Source of the DNA: Alkalimonas amylolytica
Lineage (GTDB): Bacteria > Pseudomonadota > Gammaproteobacteria > Enterobacterales > Alteromonadaceae
Assembly: GCF_900107845.1 (NCBI RefSeq)
Contig: NZ_FNRM01000005.1
Location: forward strand, 186,001-250,000
Direction of reading: 5' to 3'
DNA: 64,000 nt
Below are positions 1 to 9,565 of this stretch, in pieces; the first letter of the stretch is position 1, and every line of letters begins with the position of its first letter. The notes below the pieces were generated by a model. That model was not told where the DNA came from. It did not search any database and saw only the letters and a list, made by a program, of their open reading frames with translations. The position numbers and the translations under genes were made by a program.

Positions 1-318
1 ATTGACCGTGAACTCGCCATTGCGCTTAATAAATTCCTTGGTACCATCCAATGGATCAACCAGCCAGAAACGCTGCCAATGCTGGCGCTCTGGCCAGGGT
101 GTGGCGGCCGCTTCTTCCGACAATACCGGAATGTCCGGGGTGAGTTGTGCCAGCCGGTGGCTGATCACCTGCTGAGCGGCTAAATCGGCATCGGTCAGTG
201 GTGAGTCGTCTTGCTTGGCCTGAATGCCTTGCGCCGTTCTATCGCGCTGATAGACTTCTAAAATGGCTTCACCCGCTTGCTCAGCCAGCTGGATAATTTG
301 TTGCAGCAGTAACTTCAT
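1..318 (-). CDS. cysQ: 3'(2'),5'-bisphosphate nucleotidase CysQ, partial (C-terminus beyond window)
   Basis: Removes a phosphate from PAP (3'-phosphoadenosine 5'-phosphate), the by-product of PAPS reduction, in the cytoplasm. The first 106 codons are visible, read from the ATG at 318. They show the inositol-monophosphatase fold metal site: LSEE near residue 68 followed by [19 protein letters not shown] around residues 84-102, where DPLDGT binds metal. It is the last visible gene of the cysG-D-N-permease-C-Q operon, 13 nt after cysC, which fits PAP clearance beside PAPS synthesis. The rest of the gene lies left of the window, so nothing can be said of its C-terminus. Confidence 0.93.
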   Translation of the reverse strand, partial: MKLLLQQIIQLAEQAGEAILEVYQRDRTAQGIQAKQDDSPLTDADLAAQQVISHRLAQLTPDIPVLSEEAAATPWPERQHWQRFWLVDPLDGTKEFIKRNGEFTVN

Positions 319-331
319 CGACTTACTCCCA

Positions 332-943
332 TCAAACCGCCGTTGTTGGTTTGATCCAACCACGCTCAGCCAGCAGTTGCAACAGTTGGTTGATGCTGTC
401 GGCTAATTCGCTGGCTGAGGTGTCGATCACCAGATCTGGTGCTGCTGGTGGCTCATACGGATCGGAGATGCCGGTAAAGTGGCTGATCTCACCCTTGCGG
501 GCTTTTTGATACAGGCCTTTGACATCACGCTGCTCGCATACCGCCAGCGGGGTGGCGATGTAAACTTCCAAAAAGGAATCAGCCGGCACCAGGCTGCGTA
601 CAAACTGACGTTGGCTGCGATAAGGCGAGATAAAAGCACTGAGTACCAGCAGGCCGGCATCCACCATCAGGCCGGAAACCGCCCCCACCCGGCGCAGGTT
701 CTCGGTGCGGTCTTCGGCACTAAAGCCCAAATCGGCGCACAGGCCGTGGCGCACGTTGTCGCCATCCAGCAAATAAGTGTGAAAGCCGCACGTTGCCAGC
801 GCCTGCTCCAGCGCATTGGCCACGGTGGACTTGCCGGAGCCACTTAAGCCGGTAAACCAGATCACACCACTGCGGTGGCCAAACAGTTCGGCACGTTGTT
901 CACGGTTGGTGTGGTGTTGTTGCCATACGATATTGTCAGTCAT
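332..943 (-). CDS. cysC: Adenylylsulfate (APS) kinase CysC
   Basis: Phosphorylates APS with ATP to give PAPS, the second activation step of assimilatory sulfate reduction (cytoplasm). The P-loop GLSGSGKST lies at residues 32-40, followed by [18 protein letters not shown], the APS-binding stretch, and by FISPYRSQR. The C-terminal DLVIDTS is typical of the family. At 203 aa it has the usual single-domain length; it is not fused to CysN. It follows the SLC13 permease by 18 nt and precedes cysQ by 13 nt in the same operon. Confidence 0.96.
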   Translation of the reverse strand: MTDNIVWQQHHTNREQRAELFGHRSGVIWFTGLSGSGKSTVANALEQALATCGFHTYLLDGDNVRHGLCADLGFSAEDRTENLRRVGAVSGLMVDAGLLVLSAFISPYRSQRQFVRSLVPADSFLEVYIATPLAVCEQRDVKGLYQKARKGEISHFTGISDPYEPPAAPDLVIDTSASELADSINQLLQLLAERGWIKPTTAV

Positions 944-961
944 GGGGTGTCCAATCCGGGT

Positions 962-2686
962 TTAAAACGAGTAAATGCGTGGCAGGCACAGCAGCACTAC
1001 TGTACTGTACACCAAAGCCATCGGAATACCGATACGGGCGTAATCTTTCAGCTGGTAGTTGCCGGCGCTGTACACCATCAGGTTGGTTTGATAACCAAAG
1101 GGCGAAATAAAGCTGGCCGAAGCGCCAAAAGCGACCGCCATAAAAAACGGCGTTGGGCTGACGCTCAGTTCCAGCGCCATGGCATAGGCGATAGGAAAGG
1201 TCAGCGCGGCGGCGGCATTGTTGGTGACCACTTCGGTAAAGAGCCAGGTGGCGATAAAAATGGCAATCAAAGCGCCATAGGCACCGTAGCCTGCCACCAG
1301 TTGATTGAGCCCTGCCGCTATCATGCCGGCCACACCAGACTGGATCATCAGTTGGGCCAGGCCAATGGCAGAGCCGACAATAATAAACAGCTCGAGTGGA
1401 AAGCGGCGTTTTAGCTCGTTCAGCTGGATAACTTTGGTGGCGATATAAAGCACCAGCAACAGTGGCAGGCTTTTTACCAGCGGCACCAGATCCAAGATAG
1501 ATAGAGCCAGGGTGGCGGCAAAACTGGCCAGCACCCAGTGGCTGCGCTTGGCTGTGAGTGGTTGACTGATGGCGAGACCATTGACGTAAATAAAATCCTG
1601 CCCCAGTTCATTCTGGCCGGGAAAGTCTTTGCCGGTGGCCAGGATAAGCACATCGCCGGCATGCAGCTCCAAATCGCCGAGGCCGCCATTTAAGCGCTCA
1701 TGGCCACGACGCACCGCGATCACCGCGGCATCGTACTGCTCTCGAAAGCGTAGCTGCTTCAAGGTTTTACCCACCAGCTTGGAGCTGTAGCTGATCACCG
1801 CTTCCATCAGCTCGCCCTGATGCTCGGCTTCACCGGGCACTAGCTTGAGGCCCGGGAAGTTTTGCAGGCGGGATACCGCCTGCAGGTCGCCGACAAAGCG
1901 CAGTTCATCGCCGGCTTCAATCAGCGTATCCGGTTTGACCGGGCACAGCAATCTATCACCACGTTGAATTTCCGCCAGAAACAGTGCCTGCAATTCACGC
2001 AGACCATTGTCACTGACGGTTTTGCCAATCAGTTGGCTGTCGGTATCGACGTGGGCGCTTAAGTAATAAGGGGCCGCGGCCTGCTCGGCTTTGCGGGTAT
2101 CCGGCAGCCAGTGGGCACCGATCATCAGCACCACCAGGCCAGCAGCAAAGGCAATCAGGCCAAGCAAAGTGAAGTCAAAAAAGCCCAGACTGGCGTGGCC
2201 GGCTTCTTCGACAAAGCCATTGACAATCAGATTGGTCGAGGTGCCAATCAGCGTCAGCATACCGCCTAAGATGGCGCTGTACGACAGCGGGATCAGCAAC
2301 TTGGAGGCAGCAAAGTGCGGGTGCTGCCGTAGTGAGGCCATCAGGGTCGACACCACGGCGGTGTTGTTGACAAAGGACGACAAGAAGCCGCTGGCCAGAC
2401 TTAAGCGTGCTACCACCAGGCTGAGGTTGCTGCCCGAAAAGCTGCGGCTTAACCAGCTAACCAGTTGCGATTTCTCAATGGCCAGCGAAATCAACAAGAG
2501 TAATACCAAGGTGATCAGCGAGGGGTTGCTGAAATTGGTCAAGGCTTTGTCCAGCTCCAGCCAGCCGACCAGGTAGCTGGCCAGCAGGGCACCGCCAAAC
2601 CAAAAGGCTGGCGAGCGCTTGCTGAAGACTAAGCCGGCGACCAGCGCCAGCAATAGGGCAATGACCCCAAGCTGCTGCAGTGTCAC
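962..2686 (-). CDS. SLC13-family anion permease with two RCK-C (TrkA-C) domains, probable sulfate importer
   Basis: A 574-aa membrane protein of the SLC13/DASS type. N-terminal membrane block (residues 1-190) carries the NNTAVVSTL and IGTSTNL signatures. Two cytoplasmic TrkA-C-like domains follow (about 205-275 and 290-360), then a second membrane block with TNNAAAALTFP and the GYQTN re-entrant motif. Proteins of this architecture import sulfate or other anions, and its position between cysN and cysC makes sulfate the likely substrate (inference). Translation probably starts at GTG 2686, overlapping the cysN stop by 4 nt (GTGA), so the two are coupled. No CysPTWA ABC importer is in the window, so this may be the main sulfate entry route. 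Confidence 0.9.
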   Translation of the reverse strand: MTLQQLGVIALLLALVAGLVFSKRSPAFWFGGALLASYLVGWLELDKALTNFSNPSLITLVLLLLISLAIEKSQLVSWLSRSFSGSNLSLVVARLSLASGFLSSFVNNTAVVSTLMASLRQHPHFAASKLLIPLSYSAILGGMLTLIGTSTNLIVNGFVEEAGHASLGFFDFTLLGLIAFAAGLVVLMIGAHWLPDTRKAEQAAAPYYLSAHVDTDSQLIGKTVSDNGLRELQALFLAEIQRGDRLLCPVKPDTLIEAGDELRFVGDLQAVSRLQNFPGLKLVPGEAEHQGELMEAVISYSSKLVGKTLKQLRFREQYDAAVIAVRRGHERLNGGLGDLELHAGDVLILATGKDFPGQNELGQDFIYVNGLAISQPLTAKRSHWVLASFAATLALSILDLVPLVKSLPLLLVLYIATKVIQLNELKRRFPLELFIIVGSAIGLAQLMIQSGVAGMIAAGLNQLVAGYGAYGALIAIFIATWLFTEVVTNNAAAALTFPIAYAMALELSVSPTPFFMAVAFGASASFISPFGYQTNLMVYSAGNYQLKDYARIGIPMALVYSTVVLLCLPRIYSF

Positions 2687-4146
2687 TTGTTCGTTGCACC
2701 ATGCAAAGCATCGGTTAGCGCCGAGAGATCCGCCGCCTGCCAGTGCGGGAAGTGTTTGCGGATCAAGGCATTCAGCTCCAGCTCAAAGGCAGAGAAGTTA
2801 GCCGGCGCATTGACCTGCTCTTTCGCCAGTACCGTCTGGATTAAGCCGGCAGCTACCGTCGCATTGCTCAACCGATCCACCAGGATAAAGTTGCCGGTGC
2901 CGGGATGTTCGCTGGCGGTATCCAGCGGCAGTACTTCGGTCAGCTCCAGCTCCACCAGCGCGATGTCATTCATTTGCACCGTATCGGCGTCGATTTTTTG
3001 CAAGGTATTGATATTGACCTTGTGATCCAGTTTGCTGATGCTGACTGAACTTTTGCGGCTGGCCAGTTTCAGATCGTACAGCCGGCCGGGCTGCAGTGGC
3101 TGCTCATTAAACCAGACCAGATAGGCGAGCGCACGGTTGCTCAGCGTCACGGTCTCTTCCACCGGCACCAGCCAGTCACCACGGCTGACATCGACTTCAT
3201 CTTGCAGCGTAATGGTCACCGCTTCACCGGCTTCGGCTGCCGGCTGACTACCAGCAAAAGTCTCAATGCTGCGAATGGTGCTTTGCTGGCCGGAAGGGTA
3301 GACCTTGACGGTTTGACCGACCGCCAGCCGCCCACCGGTAACGGTACCGGCAAAGCCTCGGAAATTCAGATCTGGCCGTATGACATACTGCACCGGGAAG
3401 CGACTATGCTGGCCACTGCGATCCGGCAGCGGCAATGTTTCCAGCAAAGGCAGCAGCGGCTGGCCCTGGTACCAGGGCATATTAGCGGATGGCGCCATGA
3501 TATTTTCGCCTTTTAACGCGCTTAAAGGCACCACGTCCACTTTAGGTACCTGCAACTGACTGGTAATGGCCAGAATATCTTTTTTGATGCGGCTGAACTC
3601 GGTTTCGGCATAGCCAATCAGATCCATCTTATTCACCGCCACCACAAAGTGCTTGATGCCGAGCAGGGCGCAAATAAAGCTGTGTCGCTTGGTTTGAGTC
3701 AGCACACCATGACGCGCATCAACCAGCAAAATAGCGACATCGGCATTGGAGGCACCTGTTGCCATATTGCGGGTGTACTGCTCATGGCCTGGGGTGTCGG
3801 CCAGAATAAATTTACGCAAGGTGGTGGAGAAATAGCGGTAGGCCACATCAATGGTAATGCCTTGCTCGCGCTCAGCTTGCAGGCCATCCACCAGCATGGC
3901 CAGCTCCAGCTCGCCTTCACTGTTGCGGCCTTTGTGATCGCGTTTCAGCGCATCCAGCTGATCATCGTACAGCTGCTGACTGTCGTGCAACAGCCGGCCG
4001 ATCAGAGTACTTTTGCCATCATCGACGCTACCACAGGTCAGTACCCGCAGCAGGCTTTTGTCCTGATGCTGTTGCAGATAACCACGAATACCCAGCTCGT
4101 TCAGCTGTTGCTCCAGGCTGGTGCTTTCCAGTACGGTGCTACTCAT
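2683..4146 (-). CDS. cysN: Sulfate adenylyltransferase subunit 1, GTPase CysN
   Basis: GTPase subunit of ATP sulfurylase; GTP hydrolysis drives APS formation by CysD. EF-Tu-like G domain with GSVDDGKS at about residues 39-46, DTPGHEQYTRNMATGAS near 118-134 and NKMDL near 170, then beta-barrel domains 2 and 3 to the end. The 487-aa length fits stand-alone CysN with no CysC fusion. A reading from 4149 would begin at TTG; the ATG at 4146 overlaps the cysD stop as TGATG and is preferred. The partner gene cysD lies directly upstream. Confidence 0.96.
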   Translation of the reverse strand: MSSTVLESTSLEQQLNELGIRGYLQQHQDKSLLRVLTCGSVDDGKSTLIGRLLHDSQQLYDDQLDALKRDHKGRNSEGELELAMLVDGLQAEREQGITIDVAYRYFSTTLRKFILADTPGHEQYTRNMATGASNADVAILLVDARHGVLTQTKRHSFICALLGIKHFVVAVNKMDLIGYAETEFSRIKKDILAITSQLQVPKVDVVPLSALKGENIMAPSANMPWYQGQPLLPLLETLPLPDRSGQHSRFPVQYVIRPDLNFRGFAGTVTGGRLAVGQTVKVYPSGQQSTIRSIETFAGSQPAAEAGEAVTITLQDEVDVSRGDWLVPVEETVTLSNRALAYLVWFNEQPLQPGRLYDLKLASRKSSVSISKLDHKVNINTLQKIDADTVQMNDIALVELELTEVLPLDTASEHPGTGNFILVDRLSNATVAAGLIQTVLAKEQVNAPANFSAFELELNALIRKHFPHWQAADLSALTDALHGATNK

Positions 4147-5042
4147 CAAAAGTACCCCTCACGTTTTTTCAGTTCCATACCCGACTGATCCTGATCAATC
4201 ACCCGGCCCTGCCGCTCGGAAGTGCGGGCGCGCAGCATTTCTTCGACAATGCCTTCCAGCGTATCGGCGGTCGACTCGATGGCGCCGGTCAGCGGGTAAC
4301 AGCCAAGGGTGCGAAAACGCACGGATTTTTGTTCTATCAGTTCACCCGGTTCAATCGGCATGCGATCGTCATCCACCATGATCAGGGTGCCATCGCGCTT
4401 CACCACCGGGCGCTCTTTCGCCAGATACAGCGGTACAATGTCGATTTTTTCCTGCAGGATATAAAGCCAGATATCCAGCTCGGTCCAGTTGGAAAGCGGG
4501 AACACCCGGATGCTCTCGCCTTCATTGATGGCGCTGTTGTAAATATTCCACAGCTCAGGCCGCTGGTTTTTCGGGTCCCAGCGGTGGTGTTTATCGCGGA
4601 AGGAAAACACCCGCTCCTTGGCGCGGGATTTCTCTTCATCACGGCGGGCGCCACCAAAGGCGGCATCAAAACCATACTGGTTCAGCGCCTGTTTTAAGCC
4701 CTGAGTTTTCATAATGTCGGTGTGTTTGGCACTGCCATGCACAAAGGGATTGATGCCCATTGCCAGCCCTTCCGGGTTTTTGTGCACCAGCAGGTCAAGG
4801 TTGTAATCCTTGGCAATCTGGTCCCGAAAGGCAATCATCTCGCGAAATTTCCAGTCGGTATCCACATGCAGCAACGGAAAAGGGATCTTGCCCGGTGCAA
4901 AGGCTTTGCGGGCCAGGTGCAGCAGCACCGACGAATCCTTACCAATCGAATACAGCATCACCGGCTTTTTAAACTCGGCGGCGACTTCGCGGAAAATATG
5001 GATGCTCTCGGCTTCCAGTTGTTGTAAATGCGATAAAGCCAT
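4146..5042 (-). CDS. cysD: Sulfate adenylyltransferase subunit 2, CysD
   Basis: Catalytic subunit of ATP sulfurylase: sulfate + ATP to APS + PPi, as a heterodimer with CysN. N-type ATP pyrophosphatase fold with the PP-loop [17 protein letters not shown] at about residues 32-48, the conserved [18 protein letters not shown] region near 133-150 and [12 protein letters not shown] near 242. Length of 298 aa is standard. It begins 9 nt after the cysG stop with a clear ribosome site (AGGAG) and overlaps cysN at its end, so it is part of the cysG operon. Confidence 0.97.
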   Translation of the reverse strand: MALSHLQQLEAESIHIFREVAAEFKKPVMLYSIGKDSSVLLHLARKAFAPGKIPFPLLHVDTDWKFREMIAFRDQIAKDYNLDLLVHKNPEGLAMGINPFVHGSAKHTDIMKTQGLKQALNQYGFDAAFGGARRDEEKSRAKERVFSFRDKHHRWDPKNQRPELWNIYNSAINEGESIRVFPLSNWTELDIWLYILQEKIDIVPLYLAKERPVVKRDGTLIMVDDDRMPIEPGELIEQKSVRFRTLGCYPLTGAIESTADTLEGIVEEMLRARTSERQGRVIDQDQSGMELKKREGYF

Positions 5043-5051
5043 CTGTTGCTC

Positions 5052-6458
5052 CTAGGCTGCCTGGCTGACGCTTGGCTCAGCCACGAAAGTTTGAAACCAG
5101 TGTAAGTTCGGCGCAAGTGCCACCACTTCGCCAATAATAATCAAGGCCGGGCTTTGCACCTGATGCTCGGCAATCAGCTGTGGCAACTGCGCCAGGGTGC
5201 CGGTGATGCTGCGCTGCTCGGGCCGGGTGCCGTTTTCAATAATGGCGACCGGGGTATCGCTGCTGCGGCCATGGGCGATCAACTGCGCGCTTAGGGTAGC
5301 GCTATTGATCAAACCCATATAAACCACTAGGGTCTGACGCGCTTTGGCCAGTGATGGCCAGTCGGGCTCATCACCATTGGCCCGGCAATGGCCGGTTACC
5401 AGTTGCACCGTTTGGGCGTAATCGCGGTGCGTTAGCGGAATGCCGGCATAGGCCGCACAGCCAGCAGCGGCGGTGACACCAGGCACCACACTGTAGCGAA
5501 TACCCGCTGCGACTAAGGCCTCGCATTCTTCGCCACCACGGCCATAAATAAAGGGGTCGCCGCCTTTTAACCGGCAAACCCGTTTGCCGGCCTGTGCCAG
5601 CCGCACTATCAGGGCGTTAATTTCATCTTGTGGCAGGCTGTGAAAGCCGGCTTGTTTGGCGACACTGATGCGCTCGGCATCGCGTCTGGCCAAGGCCAGC
5701 ACATCGGCGCTGACCAGACCATCGTGAACAATGACATCAGCTTGCTGCATGCACTGCATCGCTTTGATGGTTAAAAGCTCCGGATCGCCAGGGCCGGCAC
5801 CCACCAGCCAGACTTCGCCCTGGTTGGGTACAAACTGCTGCAGTTGCTGCTCAAATAATTGCTCGGTTTCTTTGGTTTTACCGCTGGCCAGTAACTGCTG
5901 GGCCGGGCCGGCAAACCAACGCTCCCAGAAATCGCGCCGCTCACTGATGGACGGCAAGGCCGCTTTTACCCGCTCGCGGCAGCGGGCAGCAAACTGACCC
6001 AGCAGGCTGACCGATTGTGGCAGCAACTGCTCAATGCGTTCGCGCAAACGACGGGCCAGCACCGGGGCATTGCCGCCGGAGGAAATGGCCACCACGATGG
6101 GGCTGCGATCAACAATGGCCGGAAAAATAAAGTTGCCATGCTCGGGATCATCCACGGCATTCACCCAGATATTGGCGGCGTTGGCAGCCTGAAAAATCTC
6201 GGCATTGACCGCCGGTTTATCGGTGGCAGCAATAATGAGCTTGTAGTGGGCAATGCTGTGCTCGCCAAAGGCCGCTTCAATGCAGCGAAGCTGTTCGCCC
6301 TGCAACGCCTGCACGTCCGCACTGATGCGTTTGGCCAGCACTGTAACCTGAGCGCCGGCAGCAAGCAGCAACTGGATTTTTCGGTACGCGACCTGGCCGC
6401 CGCCGACCACCAGCACGGGTTGCTGCTGCAATTGGGTAAAAATTGGTAAATAGTCCAT
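5052..6458 (-). CDS. cysG: Siroheme synthase CysG (trifunctional)
   Basis: Makes siroheme, the prosthetic group of sulfite reductase, from uroporphyrinogen III. The N-terminal NAD-binding dehydrogenase/ferrochelatase half starts MDYLPIFTQLQQQPVLVVGGG; the C-terminal SAM uroporphyrinogen methyltransferase starts near residue 215 with EVWLVGAGPGDPELLT and carries RLKGGDPFIYGRGGEE and VVPGVTAAAGCAAYAGIPLTH. The full 468 aa makes it the bifunctional-length enzyme, not a lone CobA. First gene of the sulfate activation operon; its upstream region shares a motif of about 40 bp with the cysJ promoter region. Confidence 0.96.
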   Translation of the reverse strand: MDYLPIFTQLQQQPVLVVGGGQVAYRKIQLLLAAGAQVTVLAKRISADVQALQGEQLRCIEAAFGEHSIAHYKLIIAATDKPAVNAEIFQAANAANIWVNAVDDPEHGNFIFPAIVDRSPIVVAISSGGNAPVLARRLRERIEQLLPQSVSLLGQFAARCRERVKAALPSISERRDFWERWFAGPAQQLLASGKTKETEQLFEQQLQQFVPNQGEVWLVGAGPGDPELLTIKAMQCMQQADVIVHDGLVSADVLALARRDAERISVAKQAGFHSLPQDEINALIVRLAQAGKRVCRLKGGDPFIYGRGGEECEALVAAGIRYSVVPGVTAAAGCAAYAGIPLTHRDYAQTVQLVTGHCRANGDEPDWPSLAKARQTLVVYMGLINSATLSAQLIAHGRSSDTPVAIIENGTRPEQRSITGTLAQLPQLIAEHQVQSPALIIIGEVVALAPNLHWFQTFVAEPSVSQAA

Positions 6459-6528
6459 CGCTCACTCCAGCCCAGGGCTGCATTTATAGATGCCATTCTC
6501 TTTGTGATGGCATTGACATAGCCTGCAG

Positions 6529-6571
6529 AATAGCCGTCCGTATGGCTTTAATAAAAGAATGGATCGCGCTC
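6529..6571 (-). promoter_or_regulatory. Shared cys promoter element upstream of cysG
   Basis: Read on the plus strand this holds TAGCCGTC, then YRTATGG, AAAAGAAT, RGATC and CTC in the same order and spacing (one-base indel) as 24285-24325 upstream of cysJ. Read in gene direction it contains TATTCT, a plausible -10. The likely reader is CysB, the usual activator of sulfate genes; that assignment is inference, since CysB sites are poorly conserved. Confidence 0.6.
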
Positions 6572-6796
6572 AGATATAACCAAAAGGAATTAGTATTAAG
6601 GTATCTATGCTTTGCGCTCGGGATTACTGAGCGATGTTTGGCTGCTGTATTGTTAATGGCGCTATGCTACCACGCAAATGCGTCGTGGTCTGGCGCATAG
6701 GTTATTTAGCTTTTTCTGTTGCGAAATGAATTTTTTCATTATCAATGTTTTATTGTTGTTTATTTTTGTTTCATTGTTATGGTGGGTTTCTATTCT

Positions 6797-6819
6797 AGGA
6801 AAAGGAAAAGGAAAAGGAA
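6797..6819 (+). repeat. Tandem GGAAAA repeat forming the ribosome binding site of the 6820 lipoprotein gene
   Basis: Four successive GGAAA(A) units abut the ATG at 6820. Every unit could act as a Shine-Dalgarno sequence, and gain or loss of a unit would shift SD spacing by 6 nt without changing the protein. Confidence 0.8.
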
Positions 6820-8001
6820 ATGAGCAAAACCCATTTAAAGTTACCGGTAACAGGCATCCTTGCTTTGCTAATGACAGGCTGTGGCTTGATGTCTTCTTCC
6901 TCTGTGGCACAGGTACATGAAAATGCACTGGTGTGTGAGAATTGCAATTATGTGCAAGCTCAGCAATTGGCCATGCAGCACGCCGTACCCGACTTGCAAT
7001 GTGTGATAGTTGGTGGTGGCGATGTAGTTAATATCGATAATCAAAGCTGTACCAGCCAGCCCAAGCATATAGTGGTGTTTAATGCGCAGAGCCGTGAGGC
7101 CTATCCCTTTGAGGTGTATCATGCTCCACAAGGGGTTAACCCCTTCGAGATGCAGCTGCATACCCGTGATCGCACGGTGCATCCAGAAATCATTGCCATG
7201 CTGAACACCGGTGTGGATGAGCATGCTGCCTTTATGGCGGAAGCTATGCAAAACGCTGTGCAGGCAGGTATGGCGGCACTGCAAACTCAGCCTCTTCGGC
7301 ATCCATCTTCATTAGCCATAGCCCCAGCCGCTCTTATTCCGATGGCTTCAAATTGTGCCAATGACCGTGATGCAGCTGCTGTGCAACTTGCTTTTGATAC
7401 TCGCAAGATAGCGAGTGTACAGCAATATGTGCAAAATGAATTCCGTGATAATCAGGCAACTGGGATTCAACGTATAAAGAATGCTTTGAATTTTAATGAG
7501 GTGCGGTTGGATGCGTTGTCGTTTGGTTTGAGCCGGGCAGGCTTTGCTGCGAATGCAAGTTTGATTATTACCCCAGAGACCAAGCACTTTACTGTAGTGT
7601 TTAATGAGGCAGAAGATTTAAGGTTTTTTGAACGGCTAGGTGTAAGTAATTATCCAGGTTATCCACAACTAGTGTTTAATATTATGTCAAGAAGTCAAGG
7701 TGGTGTAGTTGTAGGACTGGATCAAGACTATTCATACATTGATGGACAAGCTCTTTCAACGTTAACCAATATAGCAAATAGCAACGTGCCCATCGAGTTG
7801 AGTTATTGTGTAGCAGAGCGTTTACAACAATTGAACCCTAATTTACATCTTTCTCCGCCCACACCGGTTGGAGGTAGTGAGGGTACTCCAGGAGGGGGAG
7901 GTGTTGGCGGCGGCACTGGTATTAATGAGTGTGCTGTTTTTCTTAGAAGAGGCCCAACTGGGGATACTGTCGTGGTTGGCATTATCTATGTACCTTGTTG
8001 A
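6820..8001 (+). CDS. Putative outer-membrane or periplasmic lipoprotein, unknown function
   Basis: Family not recognised. 393 aa with a lipoprotein signal: hydrophobic stretch then LALLMTGC, so lipidation is expected at Cys 21. The next residues are GLM, not Asp, so outer-membrane sorting is likely. The mature part has several Cys (CENC near 40, then C61, C77), a central region with no recognisable motif, and a tail with a Gly-rich linker (GGSEGTPGGGGVGGGTG) followed by a short hydrophobic end with Cys. DNA is AT-richer than the flanking housekeeping genes, suggesting transfer. Start fixed by the unusual repeated ribosome site. It stands alone between cysG (divergent) and the helicase. Confidence 0.75.
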   Translation: MSKTHLKLPVTGILALLMTGCGLMSSSSVAQVHENALVCENCNYVQAQQLAMQHAVPDLQCVIVGGGDVVNIDNQSCTSQPKHIVVFNAQSREAYPFEVYHAPQGVNPFEMQLHTRDRTVHPEIIAMLNTGVDEHAAFMAEAMQNAVQAGMAALQTQPLRHPSSLAIAPAALIPMASNCANDRDAAAVQLAFDTRKIASVQQYVQNEFRDNQATGIQRIKNALNFNEVRLDALSFGLSRAGFAANASLIITPETKHFTVVFNEAEDLRFFERLGVSNYPGYPQLVFNIMSRSQGGVVVGLDQDYSYIDGQALSTLTNIANSNVPIELSYCVAERLQQLNPNLHLSPPTPVGGSEGTPGGGGVGGGTGINECAVFLRRGPTGDTVVVGIIYVPC

Positions 8002-8200
8002 TAAACTTAAAGTCTGAGTTTAAACTCTTTGCAAATTGCACTGCTAAGTATGGCTAAGATACTGCTTAGTGGTGCTGTACGTGTGAATGAAAGCTGCCAC
8101 AAACACGCACCTATCCCAAAAAAGATAGCGACTTTAAGTCAGATTCTGTATCCTGTGCCGCTGCCAATCTGGCGATCGCTTGCACACTATGAGAGATGTT
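8002..8200. other. Intergenic region before the helicase
   Basis: About 200 bp with a small GAGTTTAAACTC palindrome just after the lipoprotein stop and the presumed helicase promoter. Nothing else convincing. Confidence 0.5.
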
Positions 8201-9490
8201 ATGAGTTTTGCCTCCCTGGGCCTATCGGCCCCATTGCTTGCAGCCATTCAGGCTGAAGGCTACGACACTCCTTCCCCGATCCAGGCTCAGGCGATCCCCG
8301 CTGTACTGGCTGGTCGCGATTTAATGGCTGCGGCCCAAACAGGTACCGGCAAAACGGCGGGTTTCACCCTGCCACTGCTGCAGCGTCTGGCAGAAGGCAA
8401 GCCGGCGTCTGCCAATCAGGCGCGGGCTTTGATCCTGACGCCAACCCGTGAGCTGGCGGCTCAGGTTGGCGACAGCGTGCTGCGTTATGGCAGCCGCTTG
8501 CCGCTGCGCTCGACCATCGTCTTTGGCGGGGTGAAAATTAACCCGCAGATGCAAAAGCTGCGTAAAGGCGTCGACATTCTGATTGCCACCCCAGGTCGTT
8601 TAATGGATCTGTATCAGCAAAATGCGGTGCGTTTTTCCGAGCTTGAAATCCTGGTACTGGATGAAGCCGACCGTATGCTGGATATGGGGTTTATCCGTGA
8701 TATCCGTAAAATTCTGGCCTTGCTGCCAAAACAGCGGCAGAACCTGTTGTTCTCGGCTACCTTTTCCGATGAGATCCGGGCGCTGGCCAAAACCATGGTC
8801 AATAACCCACTGGAAGTGTCGGTCAGCCCAGCCAACAGCACGGCCGAGCGAGTCGAACAACTGGTGTACCCGGTGGATAAGAACCGTAAAGCGCAGCTGC
8901 TGATTGACCTGATTGTCGATCAAAACTGGCAGCAGGTGTTGGTGTTTACCAAAACCAAGCACGGCGCCAACAAATTAACCAAGCAACTGGAAACGGTGGG
9001 TATTCAGGCAGCGGCCATTCATGGCAATAAAAGCCAGGCGGCTCGCACCAAGGCGCTGGCAGGCTTTAAAAGCGGCGAAGTGCGGGTGATGGTAGCCACC
9101 GATATAGCCGCCCGCGGTCTGGATATTGATCAGTTGCCGCAAGTGGTGAATTTTGATTTGCCCAATGTGCCGGAAGATTACGTGCACCGCATTGGCCGTA
9201 CCGGCCGTGCCGGCGCCAGTGGCCATGCTGTGTCACTGGTCTGTGCCGACGATGCCAAATTGCTGCGCGATATTGAACGGGTTATTCGCCAGGCCATCCC
9301 GCGTCAGGTAAAAGCGGGCTATGAGCCAGTGCATAATGTGCCGGCATCCAATCCGTCGCAGCCAGCACGCAAACCGAAAAAGCCAAAAAAGCCAAGCGAG
9401 CATCGCGATGGTCAGCGCGCCGAGGGCTCGGCTCAGGCCAAAGCCCGCAGTCAACACCGCCGACCTGCCAGAACACCCAACGCCGGCTAG
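8201..9490 (+). CDS. rhlE: DEAD-box ATP-dependent RNA helicase, RhlE type
   Basis: ATP-driven RNA unwinding in ribosome assembly or RNA turnover. Motifs in order: Q motif ([14 protein letters not shown]...[11 protein letters not shown]), Walker [44 protein letters not shown], then [11 protein letters not shown] and [10 protein letters not shown] in the second RecA domain. A short basic tail (about residues 370-429, KPKKPKKP...) is typical of RhlE/RhlB-like proteins. The reading frame is open from 8180, but the ATG at 8201 has a GAGAG ribosome site and starts the conserved sequence. A GC-rich hairpin follows the stop. Confidence 0.9.
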   Translation: MSFASLGLSAPLLAAIQAEGYDTPSPIQAQAIPAVLAGRDLMAAAQTGTGKTAGFTLPLLQRLAEGKPASANQARALILTPTRELAAQVGDSVLRYGSRLPLRSTIVFGGVKINPQMQKLRKGVDILIATPGRLMDLYQQNAVRFSELEILVLDEADRMLDMGFIRDIRKILALLPKQRQNLLFSATFSDEIRALAKTMVNNPLEVSVSPANSTAERVEQLVYPVDKNRKAQLLIDLIVDQNWQQVLVFTKTKHGANKLTKQLETVGIQAAAIHGNKSQAARTKALAGFKSGEVRVMVATDIAARGLDIDQLPQVVNFDLPNVPEDYVHRIGRTGRAGASGHAVSLVCADDAKLLRDIERVIRQAIPRQVKAGYEPVHNVPASNPSQPARKPKKPKKPSEHRDGQRAEGSAQAKARSQHRRPARTPNAG

Positions 9491-9499
9491 CTGGCCTGA

Positions 9500-9526
9500 C
9501 CGATTTGGCCCTGGCGGCCAAATCGG
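9500..9526 (+). terminator. Hairpin after the helicase gene
   Basis: Perfect 11-bp inverted repeat CCGATTTGGCC/GGCCAAATCGG with a 5-nt loop, 10 nt after the stop. There is no clear T run, so it may be an mRNA 3' stabiliser rather than a strict intrinsic terminator. Confidence 0.5.
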
Positions 9527-9565
9527 CTAGTATGCTGGCCTTGAATGGTTATTTCGAGGCCCGGC

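Noticed and set aside
479-847. Long open frames antisense to cysC and other cys genes
   Set aside because: They mirror the codon structure of the real genes and have no ribosome sites or family motifs.
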